Shown: piece after piece, positions 13,605 through 23,230 of the stretch | Position numbering within the stretch: the stretch's first letter is position 1 | Layout of the letters: every line of letters begins with the position of its first letter | Assembly: GCA_020055645.1 (NCBI GenBank) | Contig: JAECZT010000008.1 | Coordinates: forward strand, 806,001-870,000 | Source of the DNA: Tomocerus qinae | Taxonomy: Eukaryota > Arthropoda > Collembola > Entomobryomorpha > Tomoceridae | Length of the DNA: 64,000 nt | Direction: 5' to 3' | Position numbers and translations under genes: made by a program | Notes under the pieces: generated by a model | What the model was told of the DNA's origin: nothing | The model's input: the letters and a program-made list of their open reading frames with translations, nothing else | The model's database searches: none

Positions 13605-14017
13605 AAACTATGAATTTCAACTCTTGAAAATTATTTTTTAAACTTTTTGGCTCGTAAAAGTATTAAATCATGAATTTCAACTCTTGAAAATTATTTTTTA
13701 AACTTTTTGCCTCGTACAAGTTAAAAAAATAATTAAAACTGTAAATGTTATTTGTAGGCTTTTTGGCTCGTACAAGTATTAAATCATGAATTTCAACTCT
13801 TGAAAATTATTTTTTAAACTTTTTGGCTCGTACAAGTATTAAATCATGAATTTCAACTCTTGAAAATTATTTTTTAAGCTTTTTGCCTCGTACAAGTTTA
13901 AAAAATAATTAAAACTGTTGAATGTTATTTTTAAGCTTTTTGGCTCGTATAAGCATTAAATCCTGAATTTCAACTCTTGAAATATATTTTTTAAGCTTTT
14001 TGGCTCGTACAAGTATT
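13605..14017 (-). repeat. Seven-monomer HOR (413 bp), U3
   Basis: Order A A b A A B A, lengths 60+60+56+60+60+57+60 = 413. It equals the 529-bp form minus one b-plus-A pair (116 bp), so it is probably a two-monomer deletion derivative. Confidence 0.87.
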
Positions 14018-14544
14018 AAACTATGAATTTCAACTCTTGAAAATTATTTTTTAAACTTTTTGGCTCGTAAAAGTATTAAATCATGAATTTCAACTCTTGA
14101 AAATTATTTTTTAAACTTTTTGCCTCGTACAAGTTTAAAAAATAATTAAAACTGTAAATGTTATTTGTAGGATTTTTGGCTCGTACAAGTATTAAATCAT
14201 GAATTTCAACTCTTGAAAATTATTTTTTAAACTTTTTGCCTCGTACAAGTTAAAAAATAATTAAATTGTAAATGTTATTTGTAGGCTTTTTGGCTCGTAC
14301 AAGTATTAAATCATGAATTTCAACTCTTGAAAATTATTTTTTAAACTTTTTGGCTCGTACAAGTATTAAATCATGAATTTCAACTCTTGAAAATTATTTT
14401 TTAAGCTTTTTGCCTCGTACAAGTTTAAAAAATAATTAAAACTGTTGAATGTTATTTTTAAGCTTTTTGGCTCGTATAAGCATTAAATCCTGAAATTCAA
14501 CTCTTGAAATATATTTTTTAAGCTTTTTGGCTCGTACAAGTATT
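14018..14544 (-). repeat. Nine-monomer HOR (527 bp), U3
   Basis: Same nine-monomer order, one base shorter through a six-A b monomer (GTTAAAAAATAATTAAATTG near 14249). Confidence 0.86.
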
Positions 14545-16546
14545 AAACTATGAATTTCAACTCTTGAAAATTATTTTTTAAACTTTTTGGCTCGTAAAAG
14601 TATTAAATCATGAATTTCAACTCTTGAAAATTATTTTTTAAACTTTTTGCCTCGTACAAGTTTAAAAAATAATTAAAACTGTAAATGTTATTTGTAGGAT
14701 TTTTGGCTCGTACAAGTATTAAATCATGAATTTCAACTCTTGAAAATTATTTTTTAAACTTTTTGCCTCGTACAAGTTAAAAAAATAATTAAAACTGTAA
14801 ATAATATTTGTAGGCTTTTTGGCTCGTACAAGTATTAAATCATGAATTTCAACTCTTGAAAATTATTTTTTAAACTTTTTGGCTCGTACAAGTTTAAAAA
14901 ATAATTAAAACTGTTAAATGTTATTTTTAAGCTTACTGGCTCGTATAAGCATTAAATCCTGAATTTTAACTCTTGAAAATTATTTTTTAAGCTTTTTGCC
15001 TCATACAAGTTTAAAAAATTATTAAAACTGTTGAATGTTGTTTCTAAGCCTTTTCGCTCGTACTAGTATTAAATCATGAATTTCAACTCTTGAAAATTAT
15101 TTTTTAAACTTTTTGCCTCGTACAAGTTAAAAAAATAATTAAAACTGTAAATGTTATTTGTAGGCTTTTTGGCTCTTAAAAGTATTAAATCATGAATTTC
15201 AACTCTTGAAAATTATTTTTTAAACTTTTTGGCTCGTACAAGTATTAAATCATGAATTTCAACTTTTGAAAATTATTTTTTAATTTTTTTGGCTCGTACA
15301 AGTATTAAATCATGAATTTCAACTCTTGAAAATTATTTTTTAAACTTTTTGGCTCGTACAAGTATTAAATCATGAATTTCAACTCTTGAAAATTATTTTT
15401 TAAACTTTTTGCCTCGTACAAGTTTAAAAAATAATTAAAACTGTTGAATACTATTTTTAAGCCTTTTGGCTCGTACAATTATTAAATCTTGAATTTCAAC
15501 TCTTGAAAATTATTTTTTAAGCTTTTTGCCTCGTACAAGTTTAAAAAATAATTAAAACTGTTGAATGTTATTTTTAAGCTTTTTGGCTCGTATAAGCATT
15601 AAATCCTGAATTTCAACTCTTGAAATATATTTTTTAAGCTTTTTGGCTCGTACAAGTATTAAGTCATGAATATCAATTCTTGAAAATTATTTTTTAAGCT
15701 TTTTGCCTTGTACAAGTATTAAATCATGAATTTCAACTCTTGAAAATTATTTTTTAAACTTTTTGCCTCGTACAAGTTAAAAAAATAATTAAAACTGTAA
15801 ATGTTATTTGTAGGCTTTTTGGCTCGTTCAAGTATTAAATCATGAATTTCAACTCTTGAAAATTATTTTTTAAACTTTTTGGCTCGTACAAGTATTAAAT
15901 CATGAATTTCAACTCTTGAAAATTATTTTTTAAACTTTTTGGCTCGTACAAGTATTAAATCATGAATTTCAACTCTTGAAAATTATTTTTTAAGCTTTTT
16001 GCCTCGTACAAGTTTAAAAAATTATTAAAACTGTTGAATGTTGTTTCTAAGCGTTTTCGCTCGTACTAGTATTAAATCATGAATTTCAACTCTTGAAAAT
16101 TATTTTTTAAACTTTTTGGCTCGTACAAGTATTTAATCATGAATTTCAACTCTTGAAAATTATTTTTTAAACTTTTTGGCTCGTACAAGTATTAAATCAT
16201 GAATTTCAACTCTTGAAAATTATTTTTTAAACTTTTGGCCCCGTACAAGTTAAAATAATAATTAAAACTGTAAATGTTATTTGTAGGCTTTTTGGCTCGT
16301 ACAAGTATTCAATCATGAATTTCAACTCTTGAAAATTATTTTTTAAACTTTTTGGCTCGTACAAGTATTAAATCATGAATTTCAATTCTTGAAAATTATT
16401 TTTTAAACTTTTTGGCTCGTACAAGTATTAAATCATGAATTTCAACTCTTGAAAATTATTTTTTAAACTTTTTGCCTCGTACAAGTTTAAAAAATAATTA
16501 AAACTGTTGAATACTATTTTTAAGCCTTTTGGCTCGTACAAGTATT

Positions 16547-17074
16547 AAACTATGAATTTCAACTCTTGAAAATTATTTTTTAAACTTTTTGGCTCGTAAA
16601 AGTATTAAATCATGAATTTCAACTCTTGAAAATTATTTTTTAAACTTTTTGCCTCGTACAAGTTTAAAAAATAATTAAAACTGTAAATGTTATTTGTAGG
16701 ATTTTTGGCTCGTACAAGTATTAAATCATGAATTTCAACTCTTGAAAATTATTTTTTAAACTTTTTGCCTCGTACAAGTTAAAAAAATAATTAAATTGTA
16801 AATGTTATTTGTAGGCTTTTTGGCTCGTACAAGTATTAAATCATGAATTTCAACTCTTGAAAATTATTTTTTAAACTTTTTGGCTCGTACAAGTATTAAA
16901 TCATGAATTTCAACTCTTGAAAATTATTTTTTAAGCTTTTTGCCTCGTACAAGTTTAAAAAATAATTAAAACTGTTGAATGTTATTTTTAAGCTTTTTGG
17001 CTCGTATAAGCATTAAATCCTGAAATTCAACTCTTGAAATATATTTTTTAAGCTTTTTGGCTCGTACAAGTATT
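16547..17074 (-). repeat. Nine-monomer HOR (528 bp), U4
   Basis: Counterpart of 12136-12663 at offset 4411, with the same order and the same AAATTGTAAATG and CCTGAAATTC variants. Confidence 0.87.
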
Positions 17075-18014
17075 AAACTATGAATTTCAACTCTTGAAAA
17101 TTATTTTTTAAACTTTTTGGCTCGTAAAAGTATTAAATCATGAATTTCAACTCTTGAAAATTATTTTTTAAACTTTTTGCCTCGTACAAGTTTAAAAAAT
17201 AATTAAAACTGTAAATGTTATTTGTAGGATTTTTGGCTCGTACAAGTATTAAATCATGAATTTCAACTCTTGAAAATTATTTTTTAAACTTTTTGCCTCG
17301 TACAAGTTAAAAAATAATTAAAACTGTAAATGTTATTTGTAGGCTTTTTGGCTCGTACAAGTATTAAATCATGAATTTCAACTCTTGAAAATTATTTTTT
17401 AAACTTTTTGGCTCGTACAAGTATTAAATCATGAATTTCAACTCTTGAAAATTATTTTTTAAACTTTTTGCCTCGTACAAGTATTAAATCATGAATTTCA
17501 ACTCTTGAAAATTATTTTTTAAACTTTTTGCCTCGTACAAGTTTAAAAAATAATTAAAACTGTAAATGTAATTTGTAGGCTTTTTGGCTCGTACAAGTAT
17601 TAAATCATGAATTTCAACTCTTGAAAATTATTTTTTAAACTTTTTGGCTCGTACAAGTATTAAATCATGAATTTCAACTCTTGAAAATTATTTTTTAAAC
17701 TTTTGGCCCCGTACAAGTTAAAAAAATAATTAAAACTGTAAATGTTATTTGTAGGCTTTTTGGCTCGTACAAGTATTCAATCATGAATTTCAACTCTTGA
17801 AAATTATTTTTTAAACTTTTTGGCTCGTACAAGTATTAAATCATGAATTTCAATTCTTGAAAATTATTTTTTAAACTTTTTGGCTCGTACAAGTATTAAA
17901 TCATGAATTTCAACTCTTGAAAATTATTTTTTAAACTTTTTGCCTCGTACAAGTTTAAAAAATAATTAAAACTGTTGAATACTATTTTTAAGCCTTTTGG
18001 CTCGTACAAGTATT

Positions 18015-18427
18015 AAACTATGAATTTCAACTCTTGAAAATTATTTTTTAAACTTTTTGGCTCGTAAAAGTATTAAATCATGAATTTCAACTCTTGAAAA
18101 TTATTTTTTAAACTTTTTGCCTCGTACAAGTTTAAAAAATAATTAAAACTGTAAATGTTATTTGTAGGCTTTTTGGCTCGTACAAGTATTAAATCATGAA
18201 TTTCAACTCTTGAAAATTATTTTTTAAACTTTTTGGCTCGTACAAGTATTAAATCATGAATTTCAACTCTTGAAAATTATTTTTTAAGCTTTTTGCCTCG
18301 TACAAGTTTAAAAAATAATTAAAACTGTTGAATGTTATTTTTAAGCTTTTTGGCTCGTATAAGCATTAAATCCTGAATTTCAACTCTTGAAATATATTTT
18401 TTAAGCTTTTTGGCTCGTACAAGTATT
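18015..18427 (-). repeat. Seven-monomer HOR (413 bp), U4
   Basis: Counterpart of 13605-14017 at offset 4410, with the same seven-monomer order. The b monomer here follows GTACAAGTTTAAAAAATAAT rather than GTTAAAAAAATAAT. Confidence 0.85.
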
Positions 18428-18955
18428 AAACTATGAATTTCAACTCTTGAAAATTATTTTTTAAACTTTTTGGCTCGTAAAAGTATTAAATCATGAATTT
18501 CAACTCTTGAAAATTATTTTTTAAACTTTTTGCCTCGTACAAGTTTAAAAAATAATTAAAACTGTAAATGTTATTTGTAGGATTTTTGGCTCGTACAAGT
18601 ATTAAATCATGAATTTCAACTCTTGAAAATTATTTTTTAAACTTTTTGCCTCGTACAAGTTAAAAAAATAATTAAATTGTAAATGTTATTTGTAGGCTTT
18701 TTGGCTCGTACAAGTATTAAATCATGAATTTCAACTCTTGAAAATTATTTTTTAAACTTTTTGGCTCGTACAAGTATTAAATCATGAATTTCAACTCTTG
18801 AAAATTATTTTTTAAGCTTTTTGCCTCGTACAAGTTTAAAAAATAATTAAAACTGTTGAATGTTATTTTTAAGCTTTTTGGCTCGTATAAGCATTAAATC
18901 CTGAAATTCAACTCTTGAAATATATTTTTTAAGCTTTTTGGCTCGTACAAGTATT
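18428..18955 (-). repeat. Nine-monomer HOR (528 bp), U4
   Basis: Counterpart of 14018-14544, here with the full-length A run in the second b monomer. Confidence 0.86.
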
Positions 18956-19702
18956 AAACTATGAATTTCAACTCTTGAAAATTATTTTTTAAACTTTTTG
19001 GCTCGTAAAAGTATTAAATCATGAATTTCAACTCTTGAAAATTATTTTTTAAACTTTTTGCCTCGTACAAGTTTAAAAAATAATTAAAACTGTAAATGTT
19101 ATTTGTAGGATTTTTGGCTCGTACAAGTATTAAATCATGAATTTCAACTCTTGAAAATTATTTTTTAAACTTTTTGCCTCGTACAAGTTAAAAAAATAAT
19201 TAAAACTGTAAATAATATTTGTAGGCTTTTTGGCTCGTACAAGTATTAAATCATGAATTTCAACTCTTGAAAATTATTTTTTAAACTTTTTGGCTCGTAC
19301 AAGTATTAAATCATGAATTTCAACTCTTGAAAATTATTTTTTAAACTTTTTGCCTCGTACAAGTATTAAATCATGAATTTCAACTCTTGAAAATTATTTT
19401 TTAAACTTTTTGCCTCGTACAAGTTTAAAAAATAATTAAAACTGTAAATGTAATTTGTAGGCTTTTTGGCTCGTACAAGTATTAAATCATGAATTTCAAC
19501 TCTTGAAAATTATTTTTTAAACTTTTTGGCTCGTACAAGTATTAAATCATGAATTTCAACTCTTGAAAATTATTTTTTAAGCTTTTTGCCTCGTACAAGT
19601 TTAAAAAATAATTAAAACTGTTGAATGTTATTTTTAAGCTTTTTGGCTCGTATAAGCATTAAATCCTGAATTTCAACTCTTGAAATATATTTTTTAAGCT
19701 TT

Positions 19703-19802
19703 NNNNNNNNNNNNNNNNNNNNNNNNNNNNNNNNNNNNNNNNNNNNNNNNNNNNNNNNNNNNNNNNNNNNNNNNNNNNNNNNNNNNNNNNNNNNNNNNNN
19801 NN
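19703..19802. other. Assembly gap of 100 N
   Basis: Exactly 100 N. This is a conventional placeholder length for a gap of unknown size, so it should not be read as a measured distance. The repeat orientation is opposite on its two sides. The left flank stops inside an A monomer (core TTGAAATATATTTTTTAAGC) and the right flank begins at the tail of another A monomer. The flanks are not mirror images at variant level, so the gap does not simply cover the tip of a perfect palindrome. Confidence 0.98.
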
Positions 19803-19829
19803 GATTTAATACTTGTACGAGCCAAAACG

Positions 19830-20560
19830 TTTAAAAAATAATTTTCAAGAGTTGAAATTCATGATGTAATACTTGTACGAGCCAAAAAGCTTAGAAACAA
19901 CATTCAACAGTTTTAATTATTTATTAAACTTGTACGAGGCAAAAAGCTTAAAAAATAATTTTCAAGAGTTGAAATTCAAGATTTATTAATTGTACGAGCC
20001 AAAACGCTTAAAAATAATATTCAACAGTTTTAATTATTTTTTAAACTTGTACGAGGCAAAAAGCTTAAAAAATAATTTTCAAGAGTTGAAATTCATGATT
20101 TATAACTTGTACGAGCCAAAAAGTTTAAAAAATAATTTTCAAGAGTTGAAATTCATGATTAAATACTTGTACGAGCCAAAAAGCTTAGAAACAACATTCA
20201 ACAGTTTTAATTATTTTTTAAACTTGTACGAGGCAAAAAGCTTAAAAAATAATTTTCAATAGTTAAAATTCAAGATTTAATAATTGTACGAGCCAAAAGG
20301 CTTAAAAATATTATTCAACAGTTTTAATTATTTTTTAAACTTGTACGAGGCAAAAAGCTTAAAAAATAATTTTGAAGAGTTTAAATTCATGATTTAATAC
20401 TTGTACGAGCCAAAAAGTTTAAAAAATAATTTGCAAGAGTTGAAATTCATGATTTAATACTTGTACAAGCCAAAAAGTTTAAAAAATAATTTTCAAGAGT
20501 TGAAATTCAAGATTTAATAATTGTACGAGCCAAAAGGCTTAAAAATAATATTCAACAGTT
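19830..20560 (+). repeat. Right-array block R1, copy near the gap
   Basis: Collinear with 32929-33660 at offset about 13099 (ATGATGTAATAC tail, TTATTTATTAAAC B variant, TATTATTCAACAG B variant, GAAGAGTTTAAATTC A variant, ATTTGCAAGAG A variant). The part from 19990 also matches 22702-23230. It is one of the longest-range duplications visible in the right array. Confidence 0.8.
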
Positions 20561-22230
20561 TTAGTTATTTTTTAAACTTGTACGAGGCAAAAAGCTTAAA
20601 AAATAATTTTCAAGAATTGATATTCATGATTTAATACTTGTACGAGCCAAAAAGCCTAAAAAATAATTTTCAAGAGTTGAAATTCAGGATTTAATGCTTA
20701 TACGAGCCAAAAAGCTTAAAAATAACATTCAACAGTTTTTATTATTTTTTAAACTTGTACAGGGCAAAAAGCTTAAAAAATAATTTTCAAGAGTTGAAAT
20801 TCAAGATTTATTAATTGTACGAGCCAAAAGGCTTAAAAATAATATTCAACAGTTTTAATTATTTTTTAAACTTGTACGAAGCAAAAAGTTTAAAAAATAA
20901 TTTTCAAGAGTTGAAATTCATGATTTATAACTTGTACGAGCCAAAAAGTTTAAAAAATAATTTTCAAGAGTTGAAATTCATGATTTAATACTTGTACGAG
21001 CCAAAAAGTTTAAAAAATAATTTTCAAGAGTTGAAATTCATGATTTAATACTTGTAAGAGCCAAAAAGCTTAGAAACAACATTCAACAGTTTTAATTATT
21101 TTTTAAACTTGTACGAGGCAAAAAGCTTAAAAAATAATTTTCAAGAGTTGAAATTCATGATTTAATACTTGTACGAGCCAAAAAGTTTAAAAAATAATTT
21201 TCAAGAGTTGAAATTCATGATTTAATACTTGTACGAGCCAAAAAGTTTAAAAAATAATTTTCAAGAGTTGAAATTCATGATTTAATACTTGTACGAGCCA
21301 AAAAGCTTAGAAACAACATTCAACAGTTTTAATTATTTTTTAAACTTGTACGAGGCAAAAAGCTTAAAAAATAATTTTCAAGAGTTGAAATTCAGGATTT
21401 AATGCTTATACGAGCCAAAAAGCTTAAAAATAACATTCAACAGTTTTAATTATTTTTTAAACTTGTACGAGGCAAAAAGCTTAAAAAATAATTTTCAAGA
21501 GTTGAAATTCAAGATTTATTAATTGTACGAGCCAAAAGGCTTAAAAAATAATTTTCAAGAGTTGAAATTCATGATTTAATACTTGTAAGAGCCAAAAAGC
21601 TTAGAAACAACATTCAACAGTTTTAATTATTTTTTAAACTTGTACGAGCCAAAAAGTTTAAAAAATAATTTTCAAGAGTTGAAATTCATGATTTAATACT
21701 TGTACGAGCCAAAAAGTTTAAAAAATAATTTTCAAGAGTTGAAATTCATGATTTAATACTTGTACGAGCCAAAAAGTTTAAAAATAACATTCAACAGTTT
21801 TAATTATTTTTTAAACTTGTACGAGGCAAAAAGCTTAAAAAATAATTTTCAAGAGTTGAAATTCATGATTTAATACTTGTACGAGCCAAAAAGTTTAAAA
21901 AATAATTTTCAAGAGTTGAAATTCAGGATTTAATGCTTATACGAGCCAAAAAGCTTAAAAATAACATTCAACAGTTTTAATTATTTTTTAAACTTGTACG
22001 AGGCAAAAAGTTTAAAAAATAATTTTCAAGAGTTGAAATTCATGATTTAATACTTGTACGAGCCAAAAAGCTTAAAAATAACATTCAACAGTTTTAATTA
22101 TTTTTTAAACTTGTACGAGGCAAAAAGCTTAAAAAATAATTTTCAAGAGTTGAAATTCATGATTTAATACTTGTACGAGCCAAAAAGTTTAAAAAATAAT
22201 TTTCAAGAGTTGAAATTCATGATTTAATAC

Positions 22231-22290
22231 TTGTACGAGCCAAAAAGTTTAAAAAATAATTTTCAAGAGTTGAAATTCATGATTTAATAC
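22231..22290 (+). repeat. Representative A monomer, right array (60 bp)
   Basis: Runs from one TTGTACGAGCC to the next at exactly 60 bp, with core TTTAAAAAATAATTTTCAAG followed by AGTTGAAATTCATGATTTAA. It is the reverse complement of the left A consensus. Read as codons from TTG it has a TAA at codon 19. Variants of this tail (TTTATAAC or TTAAATAC in place of TTTAATAC) remove the stop and create the longer open frames seen elsewhere. Confidence 0.95.
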
Positions 22291-22347
22291 TTGTACGAGC
22301 CAAAAAGCTTAAAAATAATATTCAACAGTTTTAATTATTTTTTAAAC
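22291..22347 (+). repeat. Representative B monomer, right array (57 bp)
   Basis: Runs from TTGTACGAGCC through CTTAAAAATAATATTCAACA and GTTTTAATTATTTTTTAAAC to the next box, 57 bp in all. The next monomer carries GAGGC, the normal partner of B. In the TTG frame it is open for all 19 codons, which is why A-B mixtures produce spurious open frames. Confidence 0.94.
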
Positions 22348-22701
22348 TTGTACGAGGCAAAAAGTTTAAAAAATAATTTTCAAGAGTTGAAATTCATGAT
22401 TTAATACTTGTACGAGCCAAAAAGTTTAAAAAATAATTTTCAAGAGTTGAAATTCATGATTTAATACTTGTACGAGCCAAAAAGCTTAAAAATAACATTC
22501 AACAGTTTTAATTATTTTTTAAACTTGTACGAGGCAAAAAGCTTAAAAAATAATTTTCAAGAGTTGAAATTCATGATTTAATACTTGTACGAGCCAAAAA
22601 GCTTAAAAATAACATTCAACAGTTTTAATTATTTTTTAAACTTGTACGAGGCAAAAAGCTTAAAAAATAATTTTCAAGAGTTGAAATTCAAGATTTATTA
22701 A

Positions 22702-23230
22702 TTGTACGAGCCAAAACGCTTAAAAATAATATTCAACAGTTTTAATTATTTTTTAAACTTGTACGAGGCAAAAAGCTTAAAAAATAATTTTCAAGAGTTG
22801 AAATTCATGATTTATAACTTGTACGAGCCAAAAAGTTTAAAAAATAATTTTCAAGAGTTGAAATTCATGATTAAATACTTGTACGAGCCAAAAAGCTTAG
22901 AAACAACATTCAACAGTTTTAATTATTTTTTAAACTTGTACGAGGCAAAAAGCTTAAAAAATAATTTTCAATAGTTAAAATTCAAGATTTAATAATTGTA
23001 CGAGCCAAAAGGCTTAAAAATATTATTCAACAGTTTTAATTATTTTTTAAACTTGTACGAGGCAAAAAGCTTAAAAAATAATTTTGAAGAGTTTAAATTC
23101 ATGATTTAATACTTGTACGAGCCAAAAAGTTTAAAAAATAATTTGCAAGAGTTGAAATTCATGATTTAATACTTGTACGAGCCAAAAAGCTTAAAAAATA
23201 ATTTTCAAGAGTTGAAATTCAAGATTTAAT
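22702..23230 (+). repeat. Right-array block R1, third partial copy
   Basis: Shares with 19990-20520 the sequence of monomers from the AAAACGC B variant through TATTATTCAACAG, GAAGAGTTTAAATTC and ATTTGCAAGAG. Upstream sequence differs, so the duplication breakpoint lies near 22702. Confidence 0.78.

Larger units (their letters stand above)
11552..14893 (-). repeat. 4411-bp-offset duplication, first copy
   Basis: Collinear with 15963-19304 at an offset of 4410-4411. Rare variants shared by both copies include TTAAAATAATAATTAAAAC (11839 and 16250) and CTGTAAATAATATTTGTAGG (from about 14795 and 19206). Few differences were seen, such as GTACAAG versus GTACTAG in the first box. Collinearity ends inside GTACAAGT at 14893, where the sequence switches to a B monomer. 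Confidence 0.88.
10287..14930 (-). repeat. Large HOR unit U3 (4644 bp)
   Basis: Bounded by GCTTACTGGCTCG at 10287 and 14931. The first part resembles U1 and U2. The excess again falls in the part carrying the TAAACTATGAA marker, now five copies (12136, 12664, 13605, 14018, 14545). Its right boundary is a recombination-like junction at about 14886-14893, where a GGCTC box is followed by a B monomer against the usual rule. Confidence 0.8.
15963..19304 (-). repeat. 4411-bp-offset duplication, second copy
   Basis: Second copy of the 11552-14893 block with the same order of 528- and 413-bp sub-units and the same private variants. After 19304 it continues with A monomers bearing GCCTCGTACAAGTATT, while the first copy switches to a B monomer, so the duplication breakpoint is visible. 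Confidence 0.88.
1..19702 (-). repeat. Left satellite array, A/B monomers with nested higher-order repeats
   Basis: The whole stretch is tandem 60-bp A monomers and 55-57-bp B/b monomers, head to tail, each ending in a GC-richer box GGCTC or GCCTC followed by GTACAAG. A GCCTC box usually precedes a B monomer and a GGCTC box an A monomer. Variant monomers recur in fixed order and define higher-order repeats (listed separately). Variants typical of this side are the short b monomer (core CTGTAAATGTTATTTGTAGG), the CTGTTGAATACTATTT form of B, and the box GCCCCGTACAAG. I see no gene, transposon or unique insertion. The orientation label is arbitrary: '-' means opposite to the array after the gap. 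A heterochromatic or centromeric location is inferred from the repeat class only. Confidence 0.97.
14931..19702 (-). repeat. Large HOR unit U4, cut by the gap (at least 4772 bp)
   Basis: Starts with GCTTACTGGCTCG and is collinear with U3. Marker GGCTCTTAAAAG is at 15171 (offset 4644 from 10527), then the offset drops to 4411 after loss of about 233 bp near 15985. It again has five TAAACTATGAA markers (16547, 17075, 18015, 18428, 18956). It is already longer than U3 when the N run interrupts it. Confidence 0.78.

Noticed and set aside
19650-19860. Gap as the tip of a perfect inverted repeat
   Set aside because: Reverse-complementing the right flank gives AAACGTTTTGGCTCG and CATCATGAATTTC variants, which do not match the left flank (TTGAAATATATTTTTTAAGC). 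Only the monomer family is shared.
19990-20262. 90-codon open frame starting MYEPKRLKII, also at 22702-22974 and 33089-33361
   Set aside because: It starts with TTG inside the repeat box, lies wholly in satellite monomers, and ends where an A monomer has its built-in stop. Copies are identical because the DNA block is duplicated. No ATG, promoter or domain supports a gene.
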